A stretch of DNA of 64,000 bases from Phoronis australis (lineage: Eukaryota > Phoronida > Phoronidae). A program made the translations under genes and the position numbers. Positions 12,401 through 27,400 of this stretch are shown here, piece by piece (positions within the stretch are counted from its first letter, which is position 1; each line of letters opens with the position of its first letter). The stretch spans positions 546,621 through 610,620 of the forward strand of contig NMRA01000023.1 in the NCBI GenBank assembly GCA_002633005.1, written 5' to 3'. The notes beneath the pieces were generated by a model. It had not been told where the DNA came from. It saw only the letters and a list, made by a program, of their open reading frames with translations, and did not search any database.

Positions 12401-15400
12401 ACTGGTAATGAAAGGAAATGAGAAGTCATGAGTTGACATGATAGGTCATTCTGGCTACCGTGACGGTGAACTCCGCGTGCACCCACACATCATGGCTGGA
12501 AATTCCGACTGCACTTAGCAGTCATTATGGTGATTTCTGGGTCATTTTGTTAGACTGTTTTTGGTCTGTAGTGTTAGATGAGAAGCTGTTTTTTAAAGGG
12601 TGCAGCTAAGACGACCATAGGCACGTTCTAGCAAACATGACGCTGTGTTTTTAGACAGGCAACAACATTGCAATTTATGCAAAATTATAAACAACTGCGT
12701 TCATCAGCCAGACTTGTAACCTTTGATATAACAGGCCCACAGTCTTTAACATCCAGTTCGGTGGACAATGGGGCTGCCTATACAGGAGGCCTTGTTCAAA
12801 GGCAAGTACCCACTTCTTTTATGTTAATGTAGGAAATCCCATTCAAAAGGAAGCGAATAAAAAGACCTCAATACTGAAATACGGGTCATTCTTTTGAGCC
12901 CGAATTTAAAACTTTTGCATCGAGTTTTAACAAAAATATGCAATATTTTGTTTCAGACTTCACTTCGAATGCATTAGATCACATCTGCGCAAGGACCTGC
13001 AGCAGGTCACCTGTGACTGACAATTACTACTAACCAAGACTTAGCTTTCAACACTCGTAACTTACCTGGAATGTATTAGACCTGATCTGAACAATGTCCT
13101 GTAACCACTGGTCTATGTGTGACAGGTACTGAACATTCACTTTCTTTTCCTTGGTGATTGTCGAAATTGGGAAGCACCGCACGACCACTTGCTCACACGC
13201 TGAAACATAAGACACAATGCTGAAATAACGAAACACCACTTGCTCAAAGCATAACCCAGTAGCACTTGCTGCCGAGACTGAGTTAAGACAAAAGTTCATA
13301 TTGAAACCTTAAAGCCTGCAATAACCTGTATTCAACACTAACATGCCACCTCCTGGCGTTTTGTTTCTCTTCTTCATAATGTCAGGCTATTTAGGCAGAA
13401 ATAAAATGAAATGGGGCTCAGGCACATATTTCTATTGATATTTAGAACTGCTATCAAAATTTAGACCTCTTATAATTAAGACTTTGGGTCTCAAACTGTT
13501 CATTGATTAAATTAGAGGGGATTTCTGAAGTTGGAAAGAACTGACATCTCAATATTGCTCAAGACGAGACTCTATAAATTGAACTGTGACAGCGGGTAAT
13601 TTAAGGCACTCAAACCATCCGCATTAGCATGACCAGAAACCATTTCTCATTTGGCAAGTGGCATGTGGTCTAAATCAACAGTTAAGTTTCTTTCACGGAA
13701 CATGGGTTAACAGCTGGCCACTTCAAGTCTGTCTACATAGAGTCAATAAGCTATACTCACACTGATGTAATTAATAGGAATCTAGAAGCATCACCAAGTC
13801 AAATAGAGAGTAAGTGAATTTGAATACCATTTTAGTTGTAATATACGCTCACAGACAATATCACACTCACTTGTTCACAATGGAAAAGTAAGGTGGTTAA
13901 AAACAGGAATTTATAAATGGCCCAGTGTTCTCAGTTGTGAGCTCTATTATACTTTTATTAATCAAGAGAGAATAAGTCTCGCAGCAAATGCAGTCTAAAC
14001 ATTCCATCTGATAAGCATATCACATGGTGAGAATTTACACACAACTGAAAGTAAAAAGATTAGCAAGAAATGTAACCACAAGGGGATGATAAGACACTAT
14101 TTCTCAGTTAAAAACTTTCCATTGGACAACTTAAGACAATGCACTTGAGGAAAAATCACCAGAGCTGCAATGAGTTTTGTGAACTGATATGGTGGTATAA
14201 TAGACATTACCTTAGCACACCAAACTCCTTCTCAGATTGTCCAAGACCGTCATAACGCCTTTACGAAACTGGTTGGGAACCGGAGGAGACAGATAATTTC
14301 GGCCATAAACAGACAACGTTAGCCAAAAATATGCCTTGAATGAGATGTGTTGCACTAGGTTCTTGTTCAGACAGTTGAAAGCCACGTCAGAGCTCATTTG
14401 TTTCTCTCCGTTTCAGAAAGGGTACAGAGAACCACCTCAGTGAGACAGAATATTAGACATGTAGCATTCATCTCATTACCTAAAAATACACACCCACCAA
14501 ACTGCAGATGTAACATTACCTAATGGATCGCACGGCGTTCCCTTGAATATGATGCGGTACTGCGTGAGAAATATTGCACCTTCAGCAGGCAGCAGGCAAG
14601 GCCCACCCATGTTACCACCTGTGCCTTCCTCGCGACCGTCGGGCAGCAAGAAGACCCTCAGACCCTCCGTGACGATCTCCTCCCCGGGCAGGAGAACTGG
14701 GGTGAGGATTTTTGGCTGAAACAGAATAATGGCCACTAGATGGCACTGTAGATAGGGACAAGCAAGGATGAAGGTGAAATAGGAATCCAAATTAGGTCAC
14801 AAGTCGAGAACCGAGTAGCCCATGGTTTGGCAATTATACTTGCATACTTTGAAGCAAGAACCACAAAACTGCTAGAAGCTACTTGTTTTAAGCTTGTTTC
14901 AGAGACTTTTACTCTTAATACCAAATTCAAGAAGTGAAAATGTAAGTGCGAGCAGTTCTAACACTACGGAACACTCTTTAAATAATGCTTGAAATCTATC
15001 ACTAGAATATCCAAGAAAAAACATTGTTCTTAACAAAAACAGCAATATGTAGGACATGGAATTCCCCCAAACTTTCCCTGTCACATGGCTCACAATGCAG
15101 ATGCCTACCTTCTGTATGGGTGGCAGCCTTTTACTCTCCCTGTTCACCCCTTCAAGATACTCCATGTGCATAGCAACACAACCTGCAAAGGACCACGCAA
15201 TGAGAGTACAAAACTTGTTACTAAATGCATACTGCTCAAACATGTTTACAACACCAAGTCATATTCATGATTTTAATCAGCACAAAACAACACTAGTAGC
15301 GACACCTGGCCTGGGGATACATTTTCAAATACAGTTGAACTATAGTCATCAATTAAATGAATGAAGATTTTGTTTGCCTTTTCCCTCACAAGAGGTACTT

Positions 15401-18400
15401 GATCAATTTTCTCAATGTATTCAATCAGATCACTGGCATTACCGTTTTCCCAACTACAAACTTTTTACTTAATAATACACGTCTTTTTTCAGGTGAATAC
15501 GTCAACTGAAAACATGCAATAACTGAAATAAAATACATGTCATGTGACCGCCTTGATGTCACTTCATGTACCTGGAATCATCTGGTGTAGTGCCTTGATG
15601 TGTTCCGGTGAGACGTTACTCTGTGAGCAGACCTTGTCCACGAACCGTGAGATGAACCGCGTTACGCTGGCACCCACCACCGACATCTGCGGTTCATCAA
15701 ACCCACTTTCGGCATCGTAACTTTCACTCTCAGCAATGCTGAAATTTGGAATAACAGATGGACAGTAAGATTAATGGAGGTTATTATAACACTGTTGTCT
15801 AGAAAGAATGTGGAAGGCAAAGAGAACTTGCAAGAAGAAGAGGCAAAGGCGTGCTTACAAAATACTTCAAAGAACGAATTATAACGTGATGTAACATTAC
15901 TTACATATTACAATGGAAACCTTAGAAATTATCGAAAGAACAATTTGTGAGGAAATGAAATGGTCACGTACTAAAACCAATAATAATGCTACAGTCACTC
16001 AGACAAGACAAATAAAACTTGGTAGAAACTTATGCGAAAGCAATTTTGCACAATTCAACTAACAAGGATTAAAACTTACATCAACTACAAGTAGTGACAA
16101 ATATATCGACTATAACTACTGACACAGCATTAAAAGTGCATCCCAAACATGTTGACAAAAATACGAAATGAGAATACCAGAAAATGGTTTTACAGGAAAT
16201 TAATGAATGTATTTGTATTGCAGGAATCCAAAAGTCTCCTTTGCAAGACACAAGTTAACAAAAAATTCAAAGTTAACTATAATTGCACGAAAACAAGGCT
16301 CGTTTTCATTTTGGCTCTTCACAGTTGACTCTAGAGCTTCAGCGAACACAACAGATCCACCACTTCTCATTCAACTCCGGAATCCTAAGTTCAAATAGAA
16401 CACAACTTCCACAGCAGGGAACATAGAAACAGTTCTTTCAATTTCCTCCACCCTGGCACATCAGCTTTGCATGAAAATGTTTGACATTTGTGTTGTCGCT
16501 ACCTGCGTTTAGTTATAAAACTTTAAAAAATCCCTCTCTGCAGTAAGATTCAGCTGTGTTACTTCTATACGTTACAAAACAAACTTACATTCCTGCAATA
16601 AGAAAGACACATTCCCAGTATAACTATATCCTGGTATTCGTATTTACGAACAGTTCTGGGACACCCTGTGTATGCCAGTAAATACTGGCAGAATCTTATT
16701 CCAAACCAAACCAACGGGCACATGCAAGGGCAAAGCTACTGTTGACAAGAGACAAGCTGGAGAAGAAAAGTAAACAGAAGACAAGTTGTAGAAGACTAAA
16801 CACTAGAATCACTTGGAACTAAGCTCTAAAGTTATTAATCTAAACAAAATTACAGATCTGAACAAAAAAGAACAACAAAAATTATAAAGAAACAACTGTT
16901 TTGAAAGCATCATTATTCTTTGAAATCTTTTTATTTATTATAATTTGCAAAACGTTGCCTCATGGGTACAATTTTGACAAAACTAGACAATACGGAATGA
17001 CACTTTTTGCCTTTTGCATTCTACAATGGAAAACTTAAGTTTTCATCGGTAGAGAGAAAGAAAACTGAGGCCTGATAGAGAAAAGAAAAACAGAACGAAC
17101 AAAACAGAACAGAGCAGAAAAGTTAACAGATCCAACCAAACCTTGAACAAACTGAATTCTAATAACCTTTGCCCCTGCCTGTACCTTCCATCCCTGTACC
17201 TGCTCGTCACGTTACTGTTACTGGCGCTCTCGTCGACGAGCCCGAAAGGTAGCACCGTCTTGCGCGAGTCGAGTGGCACGCGCATGTACACCATACGATT
17301 ACTGTAGTGTATCGCCTGGCTGTACACTGTCGACTCCTCGTTAGAGATCAGTTCTGTCTGCTCCTCCTTACTCAGAGTCGGCCATTTTCTCAGCTATAAT
17401 GAGTAGTGATTGCAATTATAAGTGCAAAGTACCAACAACCCCAATAACAACAATAATAAACAACTACATCACAATAACAACAATGACAATCATTAGAACA
17501 ATAACTGAGGTCAGTGCAACTTGTATATACTTATTTTATGTCTTACACTTGCCGCTTTTAAAGGCCTTTTATCTTTTCACAGTGCGTTACCATAACTCGA
17601 GTAACTCATAAATTGAAAATGTGTCAACCTGCGCGCACCCAAGGGGTGAACTGAGTAAGAAGGTCCGCCTCAGAGGTACAAAAAGTCCAAAAAAGGAGAC
17701 AAAAGTCCACTAAAAAAGCGCTGACGCACAGTTCACAGACCTGAAGGTAGTACCCCGTTTTTTTTAGTCCTCCCGCTTTTTTGTTAGTATAAGGTCCACT
17801 TTGACAGAAATTCGAGCCCCCCCCATATTACAGACTGGGTGCGCGCATGGTCAACACCCAGTTTTGTAATTAAAGAGCCAACCCTCACACATTTCATCAC
17901 ATTGCTTAGCAAACTGAACAACTGTGACAAACTTTACCTCACTTGTGTAAGTCTACTACTGTCACAGTTACAACACCACAGGTGAGTGCACAAAGCTCGC
18001 CTACCTGCTCTGCGGCTATCTCTAAAGCACCAATCTCCTTGGCTCGGCTATATCCAGGTGTGGAGGACGACGCTATCGACCGCCTCTTCAGCATGTCTGG
18101 GGTGCCTTCCCTCAGGTACGACTCACCTGCCCAGCTAGTACCTATCTCTGTTAACTGCAATAGTTATTACAAGGAAAATGTCAACTTCACAGGCGCTAGG
18201 AGTTCCTATTAACGAGGTTGTAATGATTTCAGGAGTACCTGTCGGCAACTGCAGGGAAAGTTCATTTCATCAGATTTGAGGAACAAGAAATACCAAAGTA
18301 CAAAGCTAATAAAAACATTTCTTTACCTAGTTTACATAACACTGAGGGAAAATACAACTAGCACTGTTCTGAATACAGTTTGTCCAGGGTGTTATTCCAA

Positions 18401-21400
18401 TGAGCACAATTGGAGCCTATTTCTAATTTGTAACAACATGTAACATTTGTGCACGGCTTGACGGTAGAGAGGCATGCACCAACATAAACTTGTAATCGTT
18501 TGGTAAGTCTCAGCCAGGCCAGTTTTTGCAGACGTGCTCATCAATCATGTTGGCGTATTTCCACACTTTTCAATAGCAAGATTCCCGATGGTGAAGTAGG
18601 ACCTTTTTGACAAGTTTGTCAATTATCTATTAAACACTCAACTACAGACTTTAATTTAGTAAACATTATGGTATACACTTATTTTCTTAACTCACACTGG
18701 CTGAGGAGTTTGAGGTCAGTGGCTCCCTCTCTGGGTAGGCCTCGTACTGAGGCAGGTAGAGCTTGCGTATATCCTTCTGTACATCCTGGTAGAAAGCAGC
18801 CTCCCAGAACTGAAGGTTAGTCCACACAGCGTGTTCCTGGATGCATGTGTAGGCGAACTGCATTACACCCGTACACAGTTTCTGGTGACACAAAAAGAAG
18901 GATTATGAAGACATCAATCAAATTCGACATTTACTACACATTAAAAGAGACTGGGCACACATCTCAGGCCACGCAATAGGTATGACTTACTTTTGGACGA
19001 CATGTTTTAGTCAAGTAAACAAACCCCTATAGCCAGAGATCATATAATGTGCCCAGATCAATGGCAACTCAAAGATGACCACCAGACAGAGTACTTACAG
19101 GTATGGCTAGACGATTTTGTCTCCACCCAGAGAACAGTTAAAGGCATAGGCAGAACAAATCCAAGTAACACCTAAATTAAAACTGACCTTGTCCCCCCTC
19201 GCGCGACCAACTACGTTTTATGAGCGTGACACAAAACATTTCATTTGAAATCTGACAAAATATTTTTTCCAATCGCACACACAAAGACTTGGTGCAACAC
19301 CAGTGACCACAAGCAAAAGACATTTTCTCTAACACACCCATCACAGGGGAGTGAGTGTAGGGTGAGGGGACATTTCTTTTTTAAATTCATTTCATGCTGG
19401 TCTTACTTAAAGCAGGACTATGCTAATGTTACCCACCCGGCAAAATGCTGTCGCCAAAGGTAGAATTGCATAGGCTACACCGTTCTCATCCATACTCGAG
19501 TCATTCTGTAAATACAAACACAGTGGTAACAAGCATTGTTATTCTGTTAAATGGCTTGTACAACAGTAACAAGACCTATGTCTGTTCATTTCTTACAACA
19601 CTCAGTATAATACTCATAATAATAAAAGATGAAGAGGAGTAACCTCTCCTGAGCGTTATCCTCTCTTCACAAATGAGAAGTTTCCGGGCCACAGAAGAAC
19701 AGCTGATGATAAAATATTCTTGAATTTCATGAAATACTACACTGGGGTTTATAGTCTCAATAAGAAAAAGAACACTGCAATGCTGACGGACTAGAAACGC
19801 ACGGTATCATTTCTATCCAAGTTTTATTTGGTAGATGTTTACTATGTTGTTACATACCTGTAGAGCGGCATTAAGCAGTCGCACCACCAAATCAAACTGT
19901 TGGTGCTCTAGACTAGCTCTGTTACTCTGCACATGAAAGCTCAACTCCTGAGTCAGGGCTAGTCGCGCTACTTTACTCTTCAACGCTCGTAGCACAGCTG
20001 GGAAGATCTGAAAACAGCAAGAGGGATTGAAAAAGTATTGTAGTAAACGTCACATGAATTGTTTGTCTTGCTGCGGTACCAAAAGGTGTTCCAATTGTTC
20101 TTCTGTTTCACTGTCAGGAGTGTTTGAATTCTCTCTCATCTTATTCTATTTTAACCACGGTCTTCGTGACTACCTGACATTGCGTTACAGCCGTTACACT
20201 TTCTTGACTTCACCGGGTCAACCGGCTAAGACATTTGATTGGTCTGCAGGCCGGAAGTCATCATTGAGAACCAATAACATGCCTCGGCTAGCAGAACTGA
20301 AAGTCAATCAAGTGCTAAATCAATTAAGAAAAATCCCATGCCATTCCCATCCCCACGCAGCCATTCATAAAATATTTCAGACTAAGCTGAGAAGTATCTT
20401 TTAAAGTAAGTCCTCGTTACAACTAAGTTATATTTTAAAAAAAAATATCCAGGGTATACACAAAAGGAAAGCAGTTCACCTTCCTGGCATCAGAGATCTT
20501 GTTCTCAAAGATAAAGCTAACACAGTTCCGTAACACCTCCAGGCGGCGTGCACTGTTGTTGACCCCGTGACCTCTGCTGGCCACAATACTGATGTGAGGG
20601 CCCATGGGAACAATTCTTGGCTGCTGGGGCCGTACCTGGGTCCACCTAGCAATAAAAAAAAAACTGCTCGTCACACAAACTGCAGCGCTTGACCTTACGA
20701 TAATTATGTCTACATCAACTTAGAAGAACCTTTAATTCGAAATGCTTGGCACAAAACTCTGTAACAACAACACAATTCCGTGGTTCTGAAGGAACCAATT
20801 TCAAAGACAATTTTTTACTCCAACACTTCTAGTTAAATCACATTTTACAGCTTTGTGTCAGTAGTTGTTATATAATACGCAGTTTTCAAATAGCGCCTCC
20901 TGTTGGTCATGTGCAGTTGTTTTATACTGATACTTGAAGCTATTTCCAGTGTGATTAAGATAGTTAGTATGTACAGTAAAAATTCTTCAATTTGGAAGAT
21001 AAATAATTCCTACAATTGACACTTCTTATTATCTTCAGGAACTTGCTACATAACAGCAATGTAGTTTGGAGAAAGCTTCACCACACAAACCAAGATGCTA
21101 AAATCAGAGAAAAATTTCTTGAGTGTGTTGAGAATCTAGTCAAATGAAATTTCACACCTCCACCCCATTGTGTACCAAACTGGAGAATTTCCCATGTAAT
21201 AGAAGAGCAAATTCCCAACCAATCAGATTGCATCGTGTCTAACAAAGGACTATTCATAAAAGTAGTGCACTGGCAATTTTCCAGGGAAGAGACAGTGTCA
21301 TGGGGAATAAAAATAACATCAGCCTGTTATTTTTAACTTGTTATTTGTAAATAATTACAATGAATGTGTTTTGCTAATGGTAAATCCATTAATCTAGTAC

Positions 21401-24400
21401 ATGTTGACCAGTAGTAACGGAAGCAACCTCGGGAAGCAAAAAAGAACCGCAACTTCTATTCAGCAAGTAACAAAGACTACAAAAAATCACTCCGAAAACA
21501 CCAGAAATGTTTGGCGATAAGATAGCTAATAGCTAGTGGTCGTCGTGCGAAACTGTGAAAGACAAGAAAAAAGACTAATTAAACTACAATTTTACACCTG
21601 GAATACAGAAATAGAGTACCGACAAGAGTCTACACTCTTACAAGATTGTTAGACCAGAAAATCAAAACTGATAAGCAGGGAGACAACCAAGGTCTCACAG
21701 TGACAGAGTTGCTCTTAGAACACAGCGTGTCGACATTAAATCAAGGGAATTAACTGAAGCCATAGCATTAAAGCAACATCAAGCTTTTTCGTTTTTGTTG
21801 GTTACTGGCGTTTTTGAAACATTAATCATGCCAACAGCTAATATGTGTGGAAATAAAGTTTTTAGGCAAAGGTCAACCAAGTTAGGTATCCCAGGTTGTA
21901 ACTTGTCACTCTCATCACGACAATTACTAAAAACAAAAATGCCTATAACAAAAATTGATGAATCAAAATGTAGCAAGTCAATGATTTGTCAGTTTTATAG
22001 TAAACATTTCAGGCCGAGATGTGATGCGTCACTTGGTGACGTGATAAGAGTGAACGCCTCAACAACAGGTTGTCAACTTACCCCAGCTCATCTTGCAAGC
22101 TAAAGACAATTCAAAGCGTTGCTATGACACAGAGAGTCTATTATTGGCGCAGCATAAACGAGCATCAAATGAGAGACTTTAACAAGGTGATGGCCACCAA
22201 CTACATCACAGTGTTTAACCATAATGCCTTCCGCAGAACAAAGTGGTCATCTTCACTTAAATGGTTGAAGTAATACTGCACACCAAAAATAAACCAGATA
22301 AAATGACTCGGCATTCTCTACCATGCCAACTGACCATGACCAGAATCATGGTCACCACTGACATTTCATTGTCCATGAGGTCTCTAGGATCTACGATATA
22401 TTTTTCCAGAAAACAATTTTGCAGGATATAATTTTCCATCATATAATTATCCATGATATGATTTCCCAGAGTTCCCAATCCTATCAACACCACTTTGCAA
22501 GTCTCTCATTTCAGCAAACAACAGCCAATCTCTAATCAGTCAATCTCGAGTTGTTATGCACAGATTCAGACTGACAATGCATACCAATCAAATCAGTGAT
22601 TACTAAACTACAATGCTACAATGTTCTGCAGGAAATTCAATGAGAACATGCCAAACAGTAGCCTAGTTCAGCTAAGATCTCCTTCATGTACATTTTAACT
22701 CGCTGATCATTTTGTGAACATATGCTTACTGGCTACTGCATACAAGCTTCAGTCTTTCGCCTGAATTTGATAAGTGGTGATTTGTGAACTTGGAAAGAAC
22801 TGACAGTTCATTAGTGGACACACTCCTTTTAATACATAAAATGACCAACCATGTCAAGTCAACTTACTGAGTCTCACTGCAAATAATCTTCAAATCTTTC
22901 CAAGGCCATATATCACTTCCAAACTCAATATTGAAGTTGAGACCAGTCTCATAACGGTAAGTAGTATAAATCAGGGCTTGGAATGAGCAACGACAAAAAA
23001 CGCGGAAACTTTTACGGCCCAAATCATGCCCTATAACCAGCCTTGAAATGGTCAATGTGATGTGAACCTTTCCCCGACAAAAATCGGGAGGAAAAAAGAA
23101 AAAAAAAAAAAACCGTTACCACCATCAGTAGCATGTGTCTGCGTCCTTTTAGCTCGCCCGTCCACTCCCAACCCACACACTTTTGGCTGCAGAGCGGTAG
23201 TATTTGTCGCTGCGCTTAACAATAACACGAGACGCCATTTGCAAATCCCACCACGCTGTCCCAGATGCCCCGGCAATGTTGACAATTTACGTTCCTCCCA
23301 AACATAAAGAGCAACTTCCGCTTTTCGAGGTGAACGTCGCCTGCAAAGCCGCGGTAAGAAAGGAATTTGCCGCGGAAATTTTATATCAAATCCGATTTTT
23401 TTACGCGGAAATATTATAAAAAAAGCGGAAAGCACATTTGAAAAAAGCGGAAATCCGCGTTTCCGTGGAAAATTCCAAGCCCTGATAAATTAAAAGCTGC
23501 TTTTCTGACTGGTATTTATTCACAAATGTATTGATAATTGCAAACAGTATCCTAATAAAGCGCCAATAACGCATTTCCTAAGCCAGCTGACTTGAAGTCA
23601 ACACCCCAAACCACTCACTTGGTTTTGCTCCACTTCGCCAGCCCGTCATCGATAATCTCCTGGATGTGAATCCAGTCCAGTGCCGGAAACGAGGGTTGGT
23701 GGATCCTGGAGTAGGCGCCTTCTGTTGGCTTGGGAATCTTTTGAACATATGGCTGTGGGTTGGGATTTTCCTGGAAAATAAGGAAGCATGAAGACGCAGA
23801 ACATAACTTAAAGAGCCGACAAAATACTCTGTTGAGTTGATTATTCTCTAGCAAAACATTTAAATTTAAGGACTCATTTAAGAATGCAACTTAACAACCC
23901 ACATGCAAAAGCACAAATTAAATTGCATTTCCTTCAAAATGTATATGAAATCACTTTCGGATTATTTAAAAATTCAATTTTTTTAACATATTTGCCTTAA
24001 CAAAACTGTAATACAAGAACTGATTTTGCCAGGATGACAAAAACAGAGTACCATTTTCAAATTATAAGTTTCCCAAAGCCACAAAAACAGTAGAGTGCTT
24101 AGCCCTTGTGAGAATTGATCATTTGGCAAAACTTGACAGAATGAAGGTGTATGAACCTTGCAGCACTCACATTGACATAGAGTTGAGAGGCCAGTTCCCT
24201 GATGTGGGTTAACATCTTTTCAAGGTTGCTTCTCTCGTCTTTGATCTGCTCATACAAACCGGCGAAAACCTAAGAGAAGGAAGAAAACGATGAACAACAA
24301 AATGTCTTCAGTGCAACATCTAATGACAATCACGGAGATACGCTACTTATGACTCATCATGGACTTAACACCCGACAAATTGGTCAAAACCCATTCCCAA

Positions 24401-27400
24401 ATGTTCTTTCAATATGACGTCAATTTTCTTCAACAAAAACAGACTGAGATTAAAAAGAATTTTGATTAGATTGACTTTGTTAATTGATAAAGGTGAATTA
24501 AAAACCCTCACCATAAGTAACATGTGAGTGACTACCAGAACACATCTCCAGCTATCACAATGTCTAAATTTGAAATGGACATTCACCAATCAGTAACACA
24601 ATCTTTCAATGAGAAATACTCTTGACGTCACTCAGACTGACCTCACTACACTGATGACTAACACCCTCTACCTGACCTCACAGCAACCTCACGGTTGATT
24701 TAAACACCAAGCACACCCAAATCAAATCAAAATGCTGCATTCTGCCACCTAGTGAGCAGCAGAAGAATCACCCTCTACTAACAGGGGGCAGTAGTGGTAA
24801 TCAGTGGAACCAATCATCATGGCATTATAAAAATCTTATTGATCTTGGAAGCATAGGCCAGCTTCAATTTTGAACAACCCTTGCTTCAATGTTTACAAAA
24901 TAGGCAGTATGTCAATTGGATTTCCAGGTTCACACATCCAGATACGTTGCTCCAACCACAACTTGATGATAGAGAAAGGTAGACATACTCTCGTGGACCA
25001 AAAATACCGTGTGTGTTGTTTCAGTGTGTCCCTAATTGAAGATGAATACCATTTTATATGTGTTTGTAAAATGTACTGCTCTCTGAGAACTGCATTTATG
25101 CCTGAGTGGTGCTGGCATGAACCAAATAAACATAAATTTGTAAAACTAATGAAAATGTCGGAGCCCATTGCTCAGATTAATCTAATGAAATTTGTATTTC
25201 ACGCCACTGCTCTCAGGGAAAAGCTGCTCAGCGTTATCCTGCAAATTTTATGTAACATGTGGGCCAAGGCCTTAAATGTTGAAATACATGAATTTGAATA
25301 TCCAGATACACGTAGGTATTAACACTGCCAGGGGATCATTCACAACAGTTTCTTTGGAGGAACTCATGCAAAAACGAGTTATAAGGAATGGCGTTATGCA
25401 ATTACGTCCCAAGCAGGTACATGAGGTCGCATTGTGGTGTTAAAAATCACACATGTACTATTTTAACACATAACATGAACAGTCTGCTGGGTGGGGTCCC
25501 AACAGCTGGATCTCCACATGATTGACAGGAGAGAGTGGACAGACACAGTGGTATCTAAAAACTCATGCCTGCCAACCAATGATAAGACGAGTCCTTACAG
25601 ATACTACAAGTTGCCTTAGCAAACAGGTGATGAACGCGTAATCTACCTACTACCATACACACAGACAGATCACTCACTAATAACCCACACTTACCCTGGC
25701 CGCATATACAATACACTATAAAAACACATTCAACGACTTGATGAACCCAATGCACCATACAAAACACAACGTTTACATTTCTGATTTGTGTCAGATTCGT
25801 GAACATTAAAGCAGTTATGGTAAGTCTTCGAATGTATCACAAAAACTGCCAGAATTGTATTTTTTCTATTTTTCAAAGACTGACTACAGAGTAAAATTCA
25901 TTCCTGTAGTTAAGTCTTATTTACACTTCAACCAAATTTGACCAAAAACATCAGTGACGTAAGCGAGCTAAGTGAAGAATTACCATTGATACCAAAACCA
26001 TGAAGAATGACCAAATCCATAAGTTTTATTAAAAAATCATTATCTTGTCTGACCTATGACAAAGGCGTGGTCAAACAAAGCAACCGACAAAGTGGACTAC
26101 AAATACTACTAACAAGATATACTAAGTGATTGAACACATTCTGTCAGCTGCACTGGGTACAACTCTCCGTTTCAATGAAAACAAGGAAACAAATAGACCT
26201 CCGCCACCTTACTCAACAGACCAACCCCATCACAGTACCTGGCAACAGACCAGTGTCCCAAAACATCCACCCTACCATAGAATTGTATATGCAAGGTAAT
26301 TTTACTTGCACAAAAGCAAATCAGACATTTCCATCCACTTGAAAGGGTCGTGTTCGCTAACTGGATTTCTCGTGTCAGATTGACCTATATGCAAGACGAG
26401 GTTGTACACAACATGGAGTTTGCAACCTTGGCCTCTTCAAGCTGAGGCGACAGTGAACGACTGACAACCTGAATAGGCTTTCTTGTAAATGAAATTACCT
26501 TAATCATAATCGAATTATTGGGACATTCAGGTACAACCCTATTCCTGGCATGTTCAATTTGACATTGGTTTCCTAGACCTTGTACTTACTTCATCAAAGA
26601 TATCACAGGGTCTATAAGGTGGGCCTCTTTCCCTCACCAACCCATGGAAGCTCATGCTGTCGAGGACTCTGGTCAAAAAGTCATCCTCCACCATGCCGCG
26701 ATGCCCGAGGAAATTAGCCTGTCACAAACATAAGGCAATGCATTCCCTCACTACATCTAGAATAGTGTACTAAGAACTGACATTTTAGGCGACTCTATAA
26801 AGTACACAAGTTTGATTGAGACAAACACTTCTAACCTGCCAAAATGTGGCATAAGGTCAGAAAGACCATAACACAGCTATGGCTCAAGTTGTCTTTGGGA
26901 ACTAAAATGTGTGGGTAGGTTAAACTAGTCGTTCACGCAATGTCCTGCCGTCACAGTGCGGTAACAGAGGGAAGCGCTAATGATGCTAGGCACAAAACAG
27001 AAATGAACTTTGTGGCGGTATTTGGACAGCATTAATTGCAGAAAACGTAAAAACAGAAAGTTGAAAAGCTTGTTAAAGATCCAAAACCTTGTGGGCAACA
27101 TCTCTTCTTGACAAACACTAGCTTTATTATGGAATGATTTCCTTAATCTTTTTGTGTTTTCCTTTGCTTTTTTACCAGAACTTCAACGAAGTTTATGAGG
27201 ACTGGAAGAATTTTATCGACTATTATTAAAAACTGTAAATCACTGACAAAATAGAAAGAACATTCCAAGACAAACCTTATGAAATGTAATGTAGGGTTCT
27301 GGGTGAATCCTGATCAAGGTAAGACATGACCGATAGCCTGTGAACAGTTCAGCAAACAGACGGAGGAAGACTGCACGGATCTCTTTGTCCTGAAACAGAA

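Larger units (their letters stand above)
18155..19857. other. Sbf introns 17, 16 and 15, nothing recognised
   Basis: Apart from exons 17 and 16, the introns in this stretch show no repeat or motif that I can name. Confidence 0.55.
20646..23618. other. Sbf intron 13 (contains a MITE and a small minisatellite)
   Basis: 2.97 kb intron. It holds a 15-bp x5 array at 22397-22471 and a terminal-inverted-repeat element at 22992-23484. A 25-bp word at 22789-22813 recurs in reverse complement at 11400-11424. The first 1.7 kb is otherwise unassigned. Confidence 0.65.

Noticed and set aside
14736-15243. Extended frames around exons 21 and 22 as coding
   Set aside because: Only the short blocks between GT-AG sites match SBF; the extensions are intronic.
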